A stretch of 34,337 nucleotides of DNA from NCBI GenBank assembly GCA_044220535.1, contig JBGAQU010000019.1, forward strand, positions 1-34,337. The letters are read 5' to 3'. This stretch comes from JBDHTS01 sp044220535. Lineage in GTDB: Bacteria; Pseudomonadota; Alphaproteobacteria; Micavibrionales; Micavibrionaceae. Shown in pieces: positions 1 through 6,903 of this stretch. The notes under the pieces were generated by a model. That model was not told where the DNA came from, made no database searches, and saw nothing but the letters and a program-made list of their open reading frames with translations. Numbering within the stretch: position 1 is the stretch's first letter; each line of letters begins with the position of its first letter. A program made the translations under genes and the position numbers.

Positions 1-2
1 GA

Positions 3-155
3 TATTCGGTTGTCCCTGAATGCATGGTTAAAATTCACATTCCCGGCGTTGTTCACCGCCCACTTGTTGGCGGAAAAAATAGAACGGGGATGGCGATTGT
101 TACTGCCAGAACGACTAACGCTTTGGCATCTAATTTTCTTGATGCGGTGCTATAG
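3..155 (+). CDS. C-terminal fragment of an unidentified protein (open at the left edge)
   Basis: The frame beginning at base 3 is open from the window edge to a TAG at 153-155 and gives about 50 residues ending in TNALASNFLDAVL. The residue mix (VKIHIPGVVHRPLVGGKNRTG, then an alanine-rich helical end) looks more protein-like than the overlapping frame at 10-216. I do not recognise a family. It faces the minus-strand orphan gene ending at 175. It could also be non-coding; the call rests only on composition. Confidence 0.35.
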   Translation, partial: YSVVPECMVKIHIPGVVHRPLVGGKNRTGMAIVTARTTNALASNFLDAVL

Positions 156-174
156 GTCTTTATTAATTTTTAGA

Positions 175-897
175 TCAAGGCATTTTGAATTCATTTTTAA
201 TCGCAGGATCATCTGATTTAGGCAGCGATTTAATACCGGAAACAAAAAGTGCAGGGCCAGCTTTCCTAGCCAAAGCTATAACTTTGTCACCTTCAAATGT
301 TTCACAATTTTTATAGCCACCATCAATAATGAACGTATCTTCGTTACCTTTCTCATCCATGATTGTCACATCACAAAAAGGCCAATCAAGTCTAATGTAC
401 TGAGGTCCTATTTTTTTTACTGTGCCAACTATTATGGCTTGATCCGCTTCTAATTTTGCCATTTGGGCAGGCATAAGAACTTCAAACTCATCAATCTCCG
501 GCCATCCGTGAGCGCCTGGCACGTCAATCCAAGATTTCCCAAGGGTGGCTTTAATTATATCTCCGACCGAAACCCCTTGACGAAGTCCATAAGTAGGTTG
601 AGCTTCGTGATTTAAAAGAAAGTCAATTTTTTGACCTAAGTCATTTTCGGCCCTTATGCGTGAATAAGTTGCACCACGACTGTTGGAAAAGGGAACATAT
701 ACCTGATTGAAAGACTTTATAGTTCCAGTAAAAGTCATACGTTGATCATCAGGTATTTTTATGAATTCCGGTAAAGGATTAAAAAATCTTTTTATAGAGG
801 CCAGCCTATCTTTTTCTACAGGTGTTGTTGATGGCACCAACAATTTAAGTGCCTGTTCTGTAGAGATGGTTTGAATTTTGGTTATGCTATTTGACAT
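175..897 (-). CDS. Orphan hypothetical protein with two possible OB-like repeats
   Basis: This 240-residue protein belongs to no family I recognise. The start is set at the ATG at 897 (MSNSITKIQT) because a GGAGG at 903-907 lies five bases before it; the longer reading starts with a TTG that overlaps that GGAGG. There is no signal peptide or membrane segment. Two stretches resemble each other: one begins TGTIKSFNQVYVPF and the other GTVKKIGPQYIRL. Each is followed by beta-rich sequence and a hydrophilic GD-containing turn (GVSVGDIIKAT, FEGDKVIAL), which suggests a duplicated small beta-barrel. That is inference. Codon use is clearly AT-richer than in the neighbouring rlmN, which fits horizontal acquisition. 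Confidence 0.7.
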   Translation of the reverse strand: MSNSITKIQTISTEQALKLLVPSTTPVEKDRLASIKRFFNPLPEFIKIPDDQRMTFTGTIKSFNQVYVPFSNSRGATYSRIRAENDLGQKIDFLLNHEAQPTYGLRQGVSVGDIIKATLGKSWIDVPGAHGWPEIDEFEVLMPAQMAKLEADQAIIVGTVKKIGPQYIRLDWPFCDVTIMDEKGNEDTFIIDGGYKNCETFEGDKVIALARKAGPALFVSGIKSLPKSDDPAIKNEFKMP

Positions 898-902
898 CAA
901 AA

Positions 903-907
903 CCTCC
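903..907 (-). promoter_or_regulatory. Ribosome binding site deciding the start of the 240-aa orphan
   Basis: On the minus strand these bases read GGAGG, followed by TTTTG and then the ATG at 897. The spacing of five bases is good. It overlaps the alternative TTG start four codons upstream, which makes that start unlikely. Confidence 0.7.
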
Positions 908-966
908 AAATTTACTGGCTAGAATGTAACCCTTTTCATTAATTATGTCAATATAAAAATGCTATG

Positions 967-2088
967 TTATTGTTTTCTTTTCTTAATGCTTTCCGACTTT
1001 AATTGCCCGCAAGCCGCCAGGATATCGTCGCCCCGGGTTTTGCGGATGGGGGCGTCGTAGCCAGCTTCGGTCAGGATATTTGCGAAAGCCTGGATGCGGT
1101 CGCGGGGGGAGCAGGTATAGCCGCTGCCTGGCCATTCGTTGAAGGGGATCAGGTTGATTTTGGCCGGGATGCCTTTCAGAAGTTTGGCGAGTTTTTTCGC
1201 GTCGTCATCGCTGTCGTTCACGCCGTCCAGCATGACGTATTCGAAGGTGATGCGGCGGTTTTCGCTGGCGCCGGGATAATTGCGGCAGGCATCCAGCAGA
1301 TCGGCCAGCGGATATTTGTTGTTGATCGGCATGATGGAAGAGCGCAGTTCGTCTGTCGGTGCGTGCAGCGATATTGCGAGGTTGACGCCCAGTTCTTCCC
1401 CGCACTGCACGATCTGGGGTACGACGCCGGAGGTCGATAATGTAATGCGGCGCTTGGAAATACCGAGGCCGTTTTCATCCATGGCGATTTTCAGGCCAGC
1501 GGTCACGTTGTCGTAGTTATAGAGCGGTTCACCCATGCCCATCATGACGATGTTGGTCAGGTCGCGGCCTTCCTTATCCGCCTCACCGGGCCATTCGTTT
1601 AGGCAATCGCGCGCATGCATGATCTGCTGCAGGATTTCATGGGGGCCGAGATTGCGCACCAGCGGCTGCGTGCCCGTATGGCAGAAACGGCAGGTGAGGG
1701 TGCAGCCGACCTGGCTGGAGACGCACAGCGTGCCGCGGTCAGTCTCTGGAATAAACACTGTCTCGACTTTTTGCCCGTCCGCCATGGTCAGCAGCCATTT
1801 AATCGTGCCGTCGACGGATGTCTGTTCGGCGTCCACGACAGGGCGGTCGATGGAATATTTTTCGGTGAGCAAAGCGCGCATATCTTTTGGCAAATTCGCC
1901 ATGGAGTCGAAATCCCGCGCGCCGCGATGATAAATCCAGTGCCAGAGCTGTTTGGCGCGGAAGGCAGGCAGGCCGTGTTCGGCCACGACCGCCTGCATCT
2001 GGACGAACGGCATGCCGACCAGCTGAATCCGCCCTGCCGCGTCCGTGCGCGGGGCGGCGAATTTGGTGGCGTGGGTGGTGATGCTCAT
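967..2088 (-). CDS. rlmN: Dual-specificity 23S rRNA/tRNA (adenine C2) methyltransferase RlmN
   Basis: This radical-SAM enzyme methylates C2 of adenosine 2503 in 23S rRNA, and of A37 in some tRNAs in characterised homologues. The 373-residue length is normal. The radical-SAM cluster motif CTLTCRFC puts cysteines at 129, 133 and 136. Cys122, seven residues earlier, matches the resolving cysteine known in E. coli RlmN. Cys360 in GDDILAACGQL matches the cysteine that is transiently methylated. MMGMGEPLYNYDN is the conserved SAM-binding stretch. No strong Shine-Dalgarno precedes the ATG at 2088. It is divergent from aroC, with a 110-base shared promoter region. All key residues are present. Confidence 0.97.
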   Translation of the reverse strand: MSITTHATKFAAPRTDAAGRIQLVGMPFVQMQAVVAEHGLPAFRAKQLWHWIYHRGARDFDSMANLPKDMRALLTEKYSIDRPVVDAEQTSVDGTIKWLLTMADGQKVETVFIPETDRGTLCVSSQVGCTLTCRFCHTGTQPLVRNLGPHEILQQIMHARDCLNEWPGEADKEGRDLTNIVMMGMGEPLYNYDNVTAGLKIAMDENGLGISKRRITLSTSGVVPQIVQCGEELGVNLAISLHAPTDELRSSIMPINNKYPLADLLDACRNYPGASENRRITFEYVMLDGVNDSDDDAKKLAKLLKGIPAKINLIPFNEWPGSGYTCSPRDRIQAFANILTEAGYDAPIRKTRGDDILAACGQLKSESIKKRKQ

Positions 2089-2117
2089 GGCGATGGTTTT
2101 ACATGATTTTTTGCCAA

Positions 2118-2147
2118 TTGGACAGTTTTAAATATGGTAATTATAGG
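2118..2147 (+). promoter_or_regulatory. Candidate sigma-70 promoter for aroC-sppA
   Basis: In the gap between rlmN and aroC, TTGGAC (2118-2123) is followed after 17-18 bases by TTATAGG (-10 read as TTATAG or TATAGG). The -35 is close to consensus and the -10 is imperfect. This is by eye only. Confidence 0.3.
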
Positions 2148-2198
2148 CTTTCGGAATTTGGTTTCGAATAAACCGGGAATCCGCTAGAAGAATAGGTC

Positions 2199-3281
2199 AT
2201 GAGCGGCAACCGGTTCGGGACATTGTTTCAATATCATAGCTGGGGCGAAAGCCATGGACCGGCCATTGGCTGTGTGGTCGATGGGGTGCCGCCGCGCATT
2301 CCGCTGAGCGAGGCCGATATCCAGCCCTGGCTCGACAAGCGGAAGCCGGGGCAGTCGCGGTTTACAACGCAGCGTCAGGAATCCGACACGGTCGAAATCC
2401 TGTCCGGCGTGTTTGAAGGGCAGACGACCGGGACGCCGATCAGCCTTCTGATCCGCAATGAAGATGCGCGGTCGAAGGATTACGGGGACATCAAGGACAA
2501 GTTCAGGCCCGGCCATGCGGATTTCACCTATCAGGCGAAATACGGTATCCGCGACTATCGCGGCGGCGGACGGTCGAGCGCGCGGGAGACGGCGTGCCGG
2601 GTGGCGGCGGGTGCGGTGGCGCGGAAGATACTCGCTGCCCAAGCGGGTGAGATTGCCATTCGCGGCGCGGTGACGCAGATCGGGCCGCATGCGGTTGACA
2701 GGGCCAACTGGGACTGGGCGCAGGTTGATCAGAATCCGTTCTTCACGACCGATGCTGCGATTGTCGACCGCTGGGCCGAATTCCTGGACGCGAAGCGCAA
2801 GGCGGGGTCGAGCGCGGGGGCGATTATCGAAGTGGTTGCGTCCGGCATTCCTGCCGGATTGGGCGCGCCTGTGTGGGACAGGTTGGATGCAGACTTGGCC
2901 AAAGCCATGATGTCGATCAATGCCTGTAAGGGTGTCGAGATCGGCGCGGGGTTTGCGAGCGCATCGCTGGGCGGTGAGGAGAATGCCGACCCGATCCGCA
3001 TGGGCGAAGACGGCAAGCCTGTGTTCCTTTCCAACAATGCTGGTGGCATCCTTGGCGGGATTTCGACCGGGCAGGATATTGTTGTGCGCCTCGCGATCAA
3101 GCCGACCAGCTCCATTTTGACGCCGGTGCCGACCATTGACCGGCAGGGGCGGGAGACCGATATCATGACCAAGGGCCGCCACGATCCGTGCGTCGGCATC
3201 CGCGCCGTGCCGGTGGCGGAGGCGATGATGGCCTGTGTGCTGGCCGACCATTGGCTGCGGCATAAGGCACAATGCTTGTAA
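2199..3281 (+). CDS. aroC: Chorismate synthase
   Basis: It converts 5-enolpyruvylshikimate-3-phosphate to chorismate, the last step of the shikimate pathway, using reduced FMN in the cytosol. The 360-residue length is typical. The three family signatures are visible: GESHGPAIGCVVDG (residues 16-29), RGGGRSSARET (121-131), and GGISTGQDIVVRLAIKPTSS near the C-terminus. DRQGRETDI and the RHDPCVGIRAVPVAEAM stretch follow as expected. Its stop lies 16 bases before the sppA ATG on the same strand, so the two are probably co-transcribed. No domain is missing. Confidence 0.97.
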   Translation: MSGNRFGTLFQYHSWGESHGPAIGCVVDGVPPRIPLSEADIQPWLDKRKPGQSRFTTQRQESDTVEILSGVFEGQTTGTPISLLIRNEDARSKDYGDIKDKFRPGHADFTYQAKYGIRDYRGGGRSSARETACRVAAGAVARKILAAQAGEIAIRGAVTQIGPHAVDRANWDWAQVDQNPFFTTDAAIVDRWAEFLDAKRKAGSSAGAIIEVVASGIPAGLGAPVWDRLDADLAKAMMSINACKGVEIGAGFASASLGGEENADPIRMGEDGKPVFLSNNAGGILGGISTGQDIVVRLAIKPTSSILTPVPTIDRQGRETDIMTKGRHDPCVGIRAVPVAEAMMACVLADHWLRHKAQCL

Positions 3282-3297
3282 GACAACAGGAGTTTTT

Positions 3298-5175
3298 ATG
3301 GCCGACCGCTGGAACCGTTTAAGACGCGCTTCGCTGTTTTCTTCTGCCAGACCAGTGACCGTTGCGAAGCCGGTGAAGAAGCATCCGGTGCGGCGGTTTT
3401 TTGCGGTATCGTTGCGGCGGATCTGCATGGCGCTGGGAGGCTTGGTGCTGTTCTCCATGGTCTGCGGTTTTATCATTGGTCTGCGCCATGGTCCGGCGGG
3501 GATCGCGGTGCCGAAGCAGATGGTGCTGTTCATGCGCCTGAACGGGAATTTTGTCGAATACAAGATGGACGAGTTTTCGTTTGGCGAAACCAAAATCCCC
3601 ATGCGCGACGCAGTGGACGCCATCGACCTGGCTGCGCATGACAGCCGCGTGAAGGGTATCGTCGCGCAATGGGATGGCGGCATCGGCGATATGGCGCAAC
3701 TGGAAGAACTGCGCAACGCTATCATGCGGTTCCGGTCGAGCGGGAAGTTTTCCGTGTTTTATGCGGAAGATCTTGCGGGCGGCATGGGTGCGTATTATCT
3801 GGCGTCGGCATTCAACCAGATCTGGATGCAGCCGGTGGGAACGCTGTCCATCCCCGGATTGCGGGCGGAGATGCCGTATGGCCGCGACCTGCTGGACAAG
3901 GTGGGCGTGACGCCGGATTTCTTTGCGCGCGGTCAATATAAAAACCTGTTCGAGAGTTTCGAGTTGAAAGGCATGTCGCCAGCGACCCGGGAGTCGATGG
4001 GGGCGCTGGTTGCCGACCTTGGCAATACGCTGGAGGCCGGGATTGCCGTGGCGCGGAACAAGAATCGGCAGGACCTGAACCGCGCGATCAACCTGGGCCT
4101 GATGACCGACCTGGAAGCGAAAAGCATGGGTTATGTCGACCAGCTTGGGTATCGCGATGCGCTGCTAGAAGGGCTGCGTCAGAAGCTGGTGGGCGATAAG
4201 GACGATGACGACGCGCTGCCGTTCTTCCAGTTCGCCGAATATGCGCAGGCGATGCGGAAGAATGAAACGGCGATGACGGCGCGCGGCGCCTATCCGAAGG
4301 TCGCGCTGATCTATGCCGTCGGCGAGATCGCGCCGGGCAGCAAGGAAGAGTCTTCCATGCATGTCGCCTATGGTGCGGGCAGCGGCATCGCGGGCGACGA
4401 TCTGTCGCAGGATATCCGCGAGGCGGCGCGGGACAAGGATGTCCGGATCATCGTGCTGCGCGTGAACAGCCCGGGCGGATCGCCGTCCGCATCCGAAACC
4501 ATTCGCCGTGCCGTGGTGTATGCGCAGGGCCGTGGCAAGACAGTATATGTATCCATGGGCGGGGCGGCGGCGTCTGGCGGGTACTGGATTTCGACGTCGG
4601 CGAACCGGATCTATGCCTCGCCTTTGACCATGACGGGGTCGATCGGCGTGGCGGGCGGCAAGTTCGTGCTGCAGGAGATGTGGAAGAAGGTTGGCGTCAA
4701 CTGGGACGGTATCAGCGTCGGCGACAATGCCGGGATGATGTCCCTGAACACGCCGTTCACCGAGACACAACGCGCGCGGATGAACGCGATGTTCGACCGC
4801 ATCTATGCTGCCTTTATCGAGCGCGTGGCGCAGGGGCGGCATATTACGCCGGAACGCGCGAACCAGATCGCGCAGGGCCGCGTATGGACCGGGCGGCAGG
4901 GATTGCAGATCGGCCTGGTTGACCGCTTGGGTGGGCTCGATACCGTTCTGGACGATGTTGCGAAGGAACTAGGGCAGAAAAACCGTTTTCAGTTGGATGT
5001 CCATATCTTGCCGGAGCCGGAATCGCCGTTTAAAAAACTGGGCGATTTGCTGGCGGGCCAGGTCGGTATGGCGCGGTTCTTCCAGTCGCATGCGGGGCTT
5101 GCGGCGCAATTTGCACCTATGTTACAGGCACTGGAGCACACAGGCACAGTATATGAATCGATAGAGGTGAAGTAG
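3298..5175 (+). CDS. sppA: Signal peptide peptidase SppA, 67-kDa (double-domain) type
   Basis: This membrane-anchored serine protease (family S49) degrades cleaved signal peptides. The start is the ATG at 3298 (MADRWNRLRR), because AGGAG at 3288-3292 lies just upstream; the frame is open further 5' but that part overlaps aroC. The protein has 625 residues. A basic N-terminus precedes one membrane helix at about 40-62. The N-terminal S49 half contains RGQYKNLFESF, whose Lys215 corresponds to the catalytic base of E. coli SppA. The C-terminal half contains MGGAAASGGYW, with nucleophile Ser427, followed by TMTGSIGV. Both catalytic residues are present, in different halves, as in the double-length enzyme. 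It follows aroC and converges on the HAD gene. Confidence 0.93.
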   Translation: MADRWNRLRRASLFSSARPVTVAKPVKKHPVRRFFAVSLRRICMALGGLVLFSMVCGFIIGLRHGPAGIAVPKQMVLFMRLNGNFVEYKMDEFSFGETKIPMRDAVDAIDLAAHDSRVKGIVAQWDGGIGDMAQLEELRNAIMRFRSSGKFSVFYAEDLAGGMGAYYLASAFNQIWMQPVGTLSIPGLRAEMPYGRDLLDKVGVTPDFFARGQYKNLFESFELKGMSPATRESMGALVADLGNTLEAGIAVARNKNRQDLNRAINLGLMTDLEAKSMGYVDQLGYRDALLEGLRQKLVGDKDDDDALPFFQFAEYAQAMRKNETAMTARGAYPKVALIYAVGEIAPGSKEESSMHVAYGAGSGIAGDDLSQDIREAARDKDVRIIVLRVNSPGGSPSASETIRRAVVYAQGRGKTVYVSMGGAAASGGYWISTSANRIYASPLTMTGSIGVAGGKFVLQEMWKKVGVNWDGISVGDNAGMMSLNTPFTETQRARMNAMFDRIYAAFIERVAQGRHITPERANQIAQGRVWTGRQGLQIGLVDRLGGLDTVLDDVAKELGQKNRFQLDVHILPEPESPFKKLGDLLAGQVGMARFFQSHAGLAAQFAPMLQALEHTGTVYESIEVK

Positions 5176-5190
5176 CGAGGATTGAACTCT

Positions 5191-5910
5191 CTATTCTTCC
5201 CGGTCGCCCATTTCCAGCAATCCCTTCAGCTTTGGTTCGATATCCATCCAGGCCATGATGATGTGGTCGGCGCTGATCTTGTTTTCTAAAATCGCGAGCA
5301 CGGCCTGAAGGTTGTAGGCGAAGGGGTAGATGGGGCAGGGTAAATGTTTGCGTGCCGCCAGGGCCGCCATCACATCCTTCCGCCTGTCGCCGATATACCA
5401 GATGACGTCGGAGGCATTGACCGGGCGGGGCAATGCCTCCACCGCCTGCAGGATGGGATCCGGGTTCGGTTTGGCGCGGCGGATGTCTTCGCGGAACAAC
5501 GTGACACAGTAGTATTTTTCCAAGTCGAATTTTTTCAGGATGTCGTGGCCGTAGCCCTTGCCCAGGCCGTTGGAGATCAGGCCGACGGGGACATGATGCG
5601 CCTGCAATAAATCCAGTATGCCGTAGATACCGGGGCAGGGCTCGACGATTTCCTCCACCGTTTTGCGGCGCATGCGATGGATGGCGCGATGGACCAGCAG
5701 TTTCGGGCGGCGGCCGGTAGCGGCGACCGTGCGCCGTTCGATCAGCACAGGCGTATCGATGCGGCGGCGGAACAGCTTTGAAATATATTTCGCGGTTTTA
5801 TGCGACGCATCGTCCAGCGCCTCCAGGATCCCAAGGATCTTGGGATGGATATGCCGGACCGTGGTGCCGTCCATATCGAACAGCACGATGGTGGGTTTTT
5901 GCAACGTCAT
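5191..5910 (-). CDS. HAD-superfamily hydrolase (phosphoglycolate-phosphatase-like)
   Basis: A probable Mg-dependent phosphatase of 239 residues. Motif I is FDMDGT with nucleophile Asp12 and Asp14. A helical cap follows, unusually basic (KLFRRRIDTPVLIERR). Motif II is LISNG, motif III is the Lys of RRAKPNPDP, and motif IV is YIGDRRKDVMAA. The layout resembles Gph-like haloacid dehalogenases, but the substrate cannot be told from sequence. It is convergent with sppA, with only 15 bases between stops and no clear terminator hairpin. Confidence 0.85.
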   Translation of the reverse strand: MTLQKPTIVLFDMDGTTVRHIHPKILGILEALDDASHKTAKYISKLFRRRIDTPVLIERRTVAATGRRPKLLVHRAIHRMRRKTVEEIVEPCPGIYGILDLLQAHHVPVGLISNGLGKGYGHDILKKFDLEKYYCVTLFREDIRRAKPNPDPILQAVEALPRPVNASDVIWYIGDRRKDVMAALAARKHLPCPIYPFAYNLQAVLAILENKISADHIIMAWMDIEPKLKGLLEMGDREE

Positions 5911-6053
5911 GAAAGCATTAGATGAAAGTTTCGCGCGTTTTGCAAAGATATAGAGTAATAAAATATGAAAATGTTCAGGATGATATCAGTTCGTTCGTAG
6001 GAATTTTTTTAGTTCATGCCTTTGTATTCGGTTCGGAATTAGGCCAATTTATA

Positions 6054-6082
6054 TTGACATTATAGGATTAAATTCATACAAA
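6054..6082 (+). promoter_or_regulatory. Candidate promoter placing transcription start at the GNAT start codon
   Basis: A perfect TTGACA (6054-6059) is followed after 17 bases by TACAAA (6077-6082). The expected transcription start is at or within a base or two of the ATG at 6089, and no Shine-Dalgarno is present. This would give a leaderless message. Inference only. Confidence 0.35.
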
Positions 6083-6088
6083 TACAAT

Positions 6089-6513
6089 ATGAATCTTGTC
6101 AGGGAAGCCATATCGTCCGGTATCCCGCGCATGCGTGAAATCCGCGCAGCGGTGCGGGAGAATATTTTACGGGATGGATCCAAGGTGACGGAGGCTGATT
6201 ATTTCTGGTACATCGCCAACGGTCCGATCTGGGTTTTTATGAGCAGGACGGCGACATTAAGGGGCTGGCGGCAGGCAATCTGGAAACAGGCGTCATCTGG
6301 GTATTGTTCGTCGATCCGGCCTGTGAAGGACAGGGTATAGGGCGGGCGTTATTTGCACAGGTTTGCAAAAGTCTGAAAGAAAGAGGCATCCGGGATGCAA
6401 CGCTTTACACTGAATCCGGTAGCAGGGCGGACCGGTTTTATCAAACCGATGGATGGGTTCGGGGGGCGGTAAAAGATGGTGAGGTGCAATTCACTAAAAG
6501 TCTGACGCTATAA
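6089..6513 (+). pseudogene. GNAT-family N-acetyltransferase, disrupted by a one-base frameshift
   Basis: Two overlapping frames together make one GNAT protein of about 141 residues. The first frame gives MNLVREAISSGIPRMREI and so on to GPIWVF. The second continues YEQDGDIKGLAAGNLETGVI, then WVLFVDPACEGQGIGRALF. The acetyl-CoA loop lies in the second frame (QGIGRA, of the Q/RxxGxG/A type). GSRADRFYQTDGWVRG is the usual last part of the fold. The break is at a run of five T at 6234-6238; one extra T would restore the full protein. In the present frame translation stops at 6340. It may be a true pseudogene, a phase-variable tract or a sequencing error. The substrate is unknown. Confidence 0.8.
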
Positions 6514-6553
6514 AACGGCCCGCCAAATTCGTCAAAGTGTTTGGTATTTTTCC

Positions 6554-6817
6554 TTAGTTGCCGCGCATCATATAGAACGCAAAAACCAAGGCTGCGATAA
6601 TTAAAATCCAAACAATACCGGACCATCCGCCGGAATGGCGTTTGTAGGTGGCATAGGACAGGCCACTGCCGGGCAGACCTGCCGTGGAACGCGTGCCGTT
6701 TTTGCCGATGTTATAGGTCAGCCCCTTGCCGCCAACGGAAACGCTCGCGCCCTTGCGGGCGAGATTGATCCGCAGGCCGGGGGCGAGTTTTAGAATTTTG
6801 CGAAAGCGAAGACCCAT
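6554..6817 (-). CDS. DUF4236-family small membrane protein
   Basis: The protein has 87 residues from the ATG at 6817 (MGLRFRKILKLAPGLRINLA). I chose this start over an ATG six codons upstream (6835) because DUF4236 proteins usually begin MGxRFRK; neither start has a clear Shine-Dalgarno. The DUF4236 core is plain: KGASVSVGGKGLTYNIGKNG, then a GTRSTAGLPGSGLSY loop. A C-terminal membrane helix, WSGIVWILIIAALVFAFYMM, follows and ends in basic residues. The function of the family is not known. Confidence 0.8.
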   Translation of the reverse strand: MGLRFRKILKLAPGLRINLARKGASVSVGGKGLTYNIGKNGTRSTAGLPGSGLSYATYKRHSGGWSGIVWILIIAALVFAFYMMRGN

Positions 6818-6903
6818 GGGGGTGAGTGGTATCATGTAAATCAGTGGTGTGCAATTCGCACTGAGTTCACAACTATGATTCTCTATGTCCAGTGATCGAA
6901 TAC

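Noticed and set aside
10..216. 68-codon ORF at the left edge
   Set aside because: It overlaps the more protein-like frame ending at 155 and has an unconvincing, arginine-rich composition. No ribosome site is seen.
2184..3725. Long antisense ORF of 513 codons over aroC and sppA
   Set aside because: It mirrors two clear genes with intact motifs. The arginine/histidine/proline-rich sequence is typical of the opposite strand of GC-rich coding DNA.
6228..6242. Programmed -1 frameshift in the GNAT gene
   Set aside because: A GGGTTTT heptamer is present but out of phase with the reading frame, and no downstream stem or pseudoknot is evident. A simple indel is more likely.
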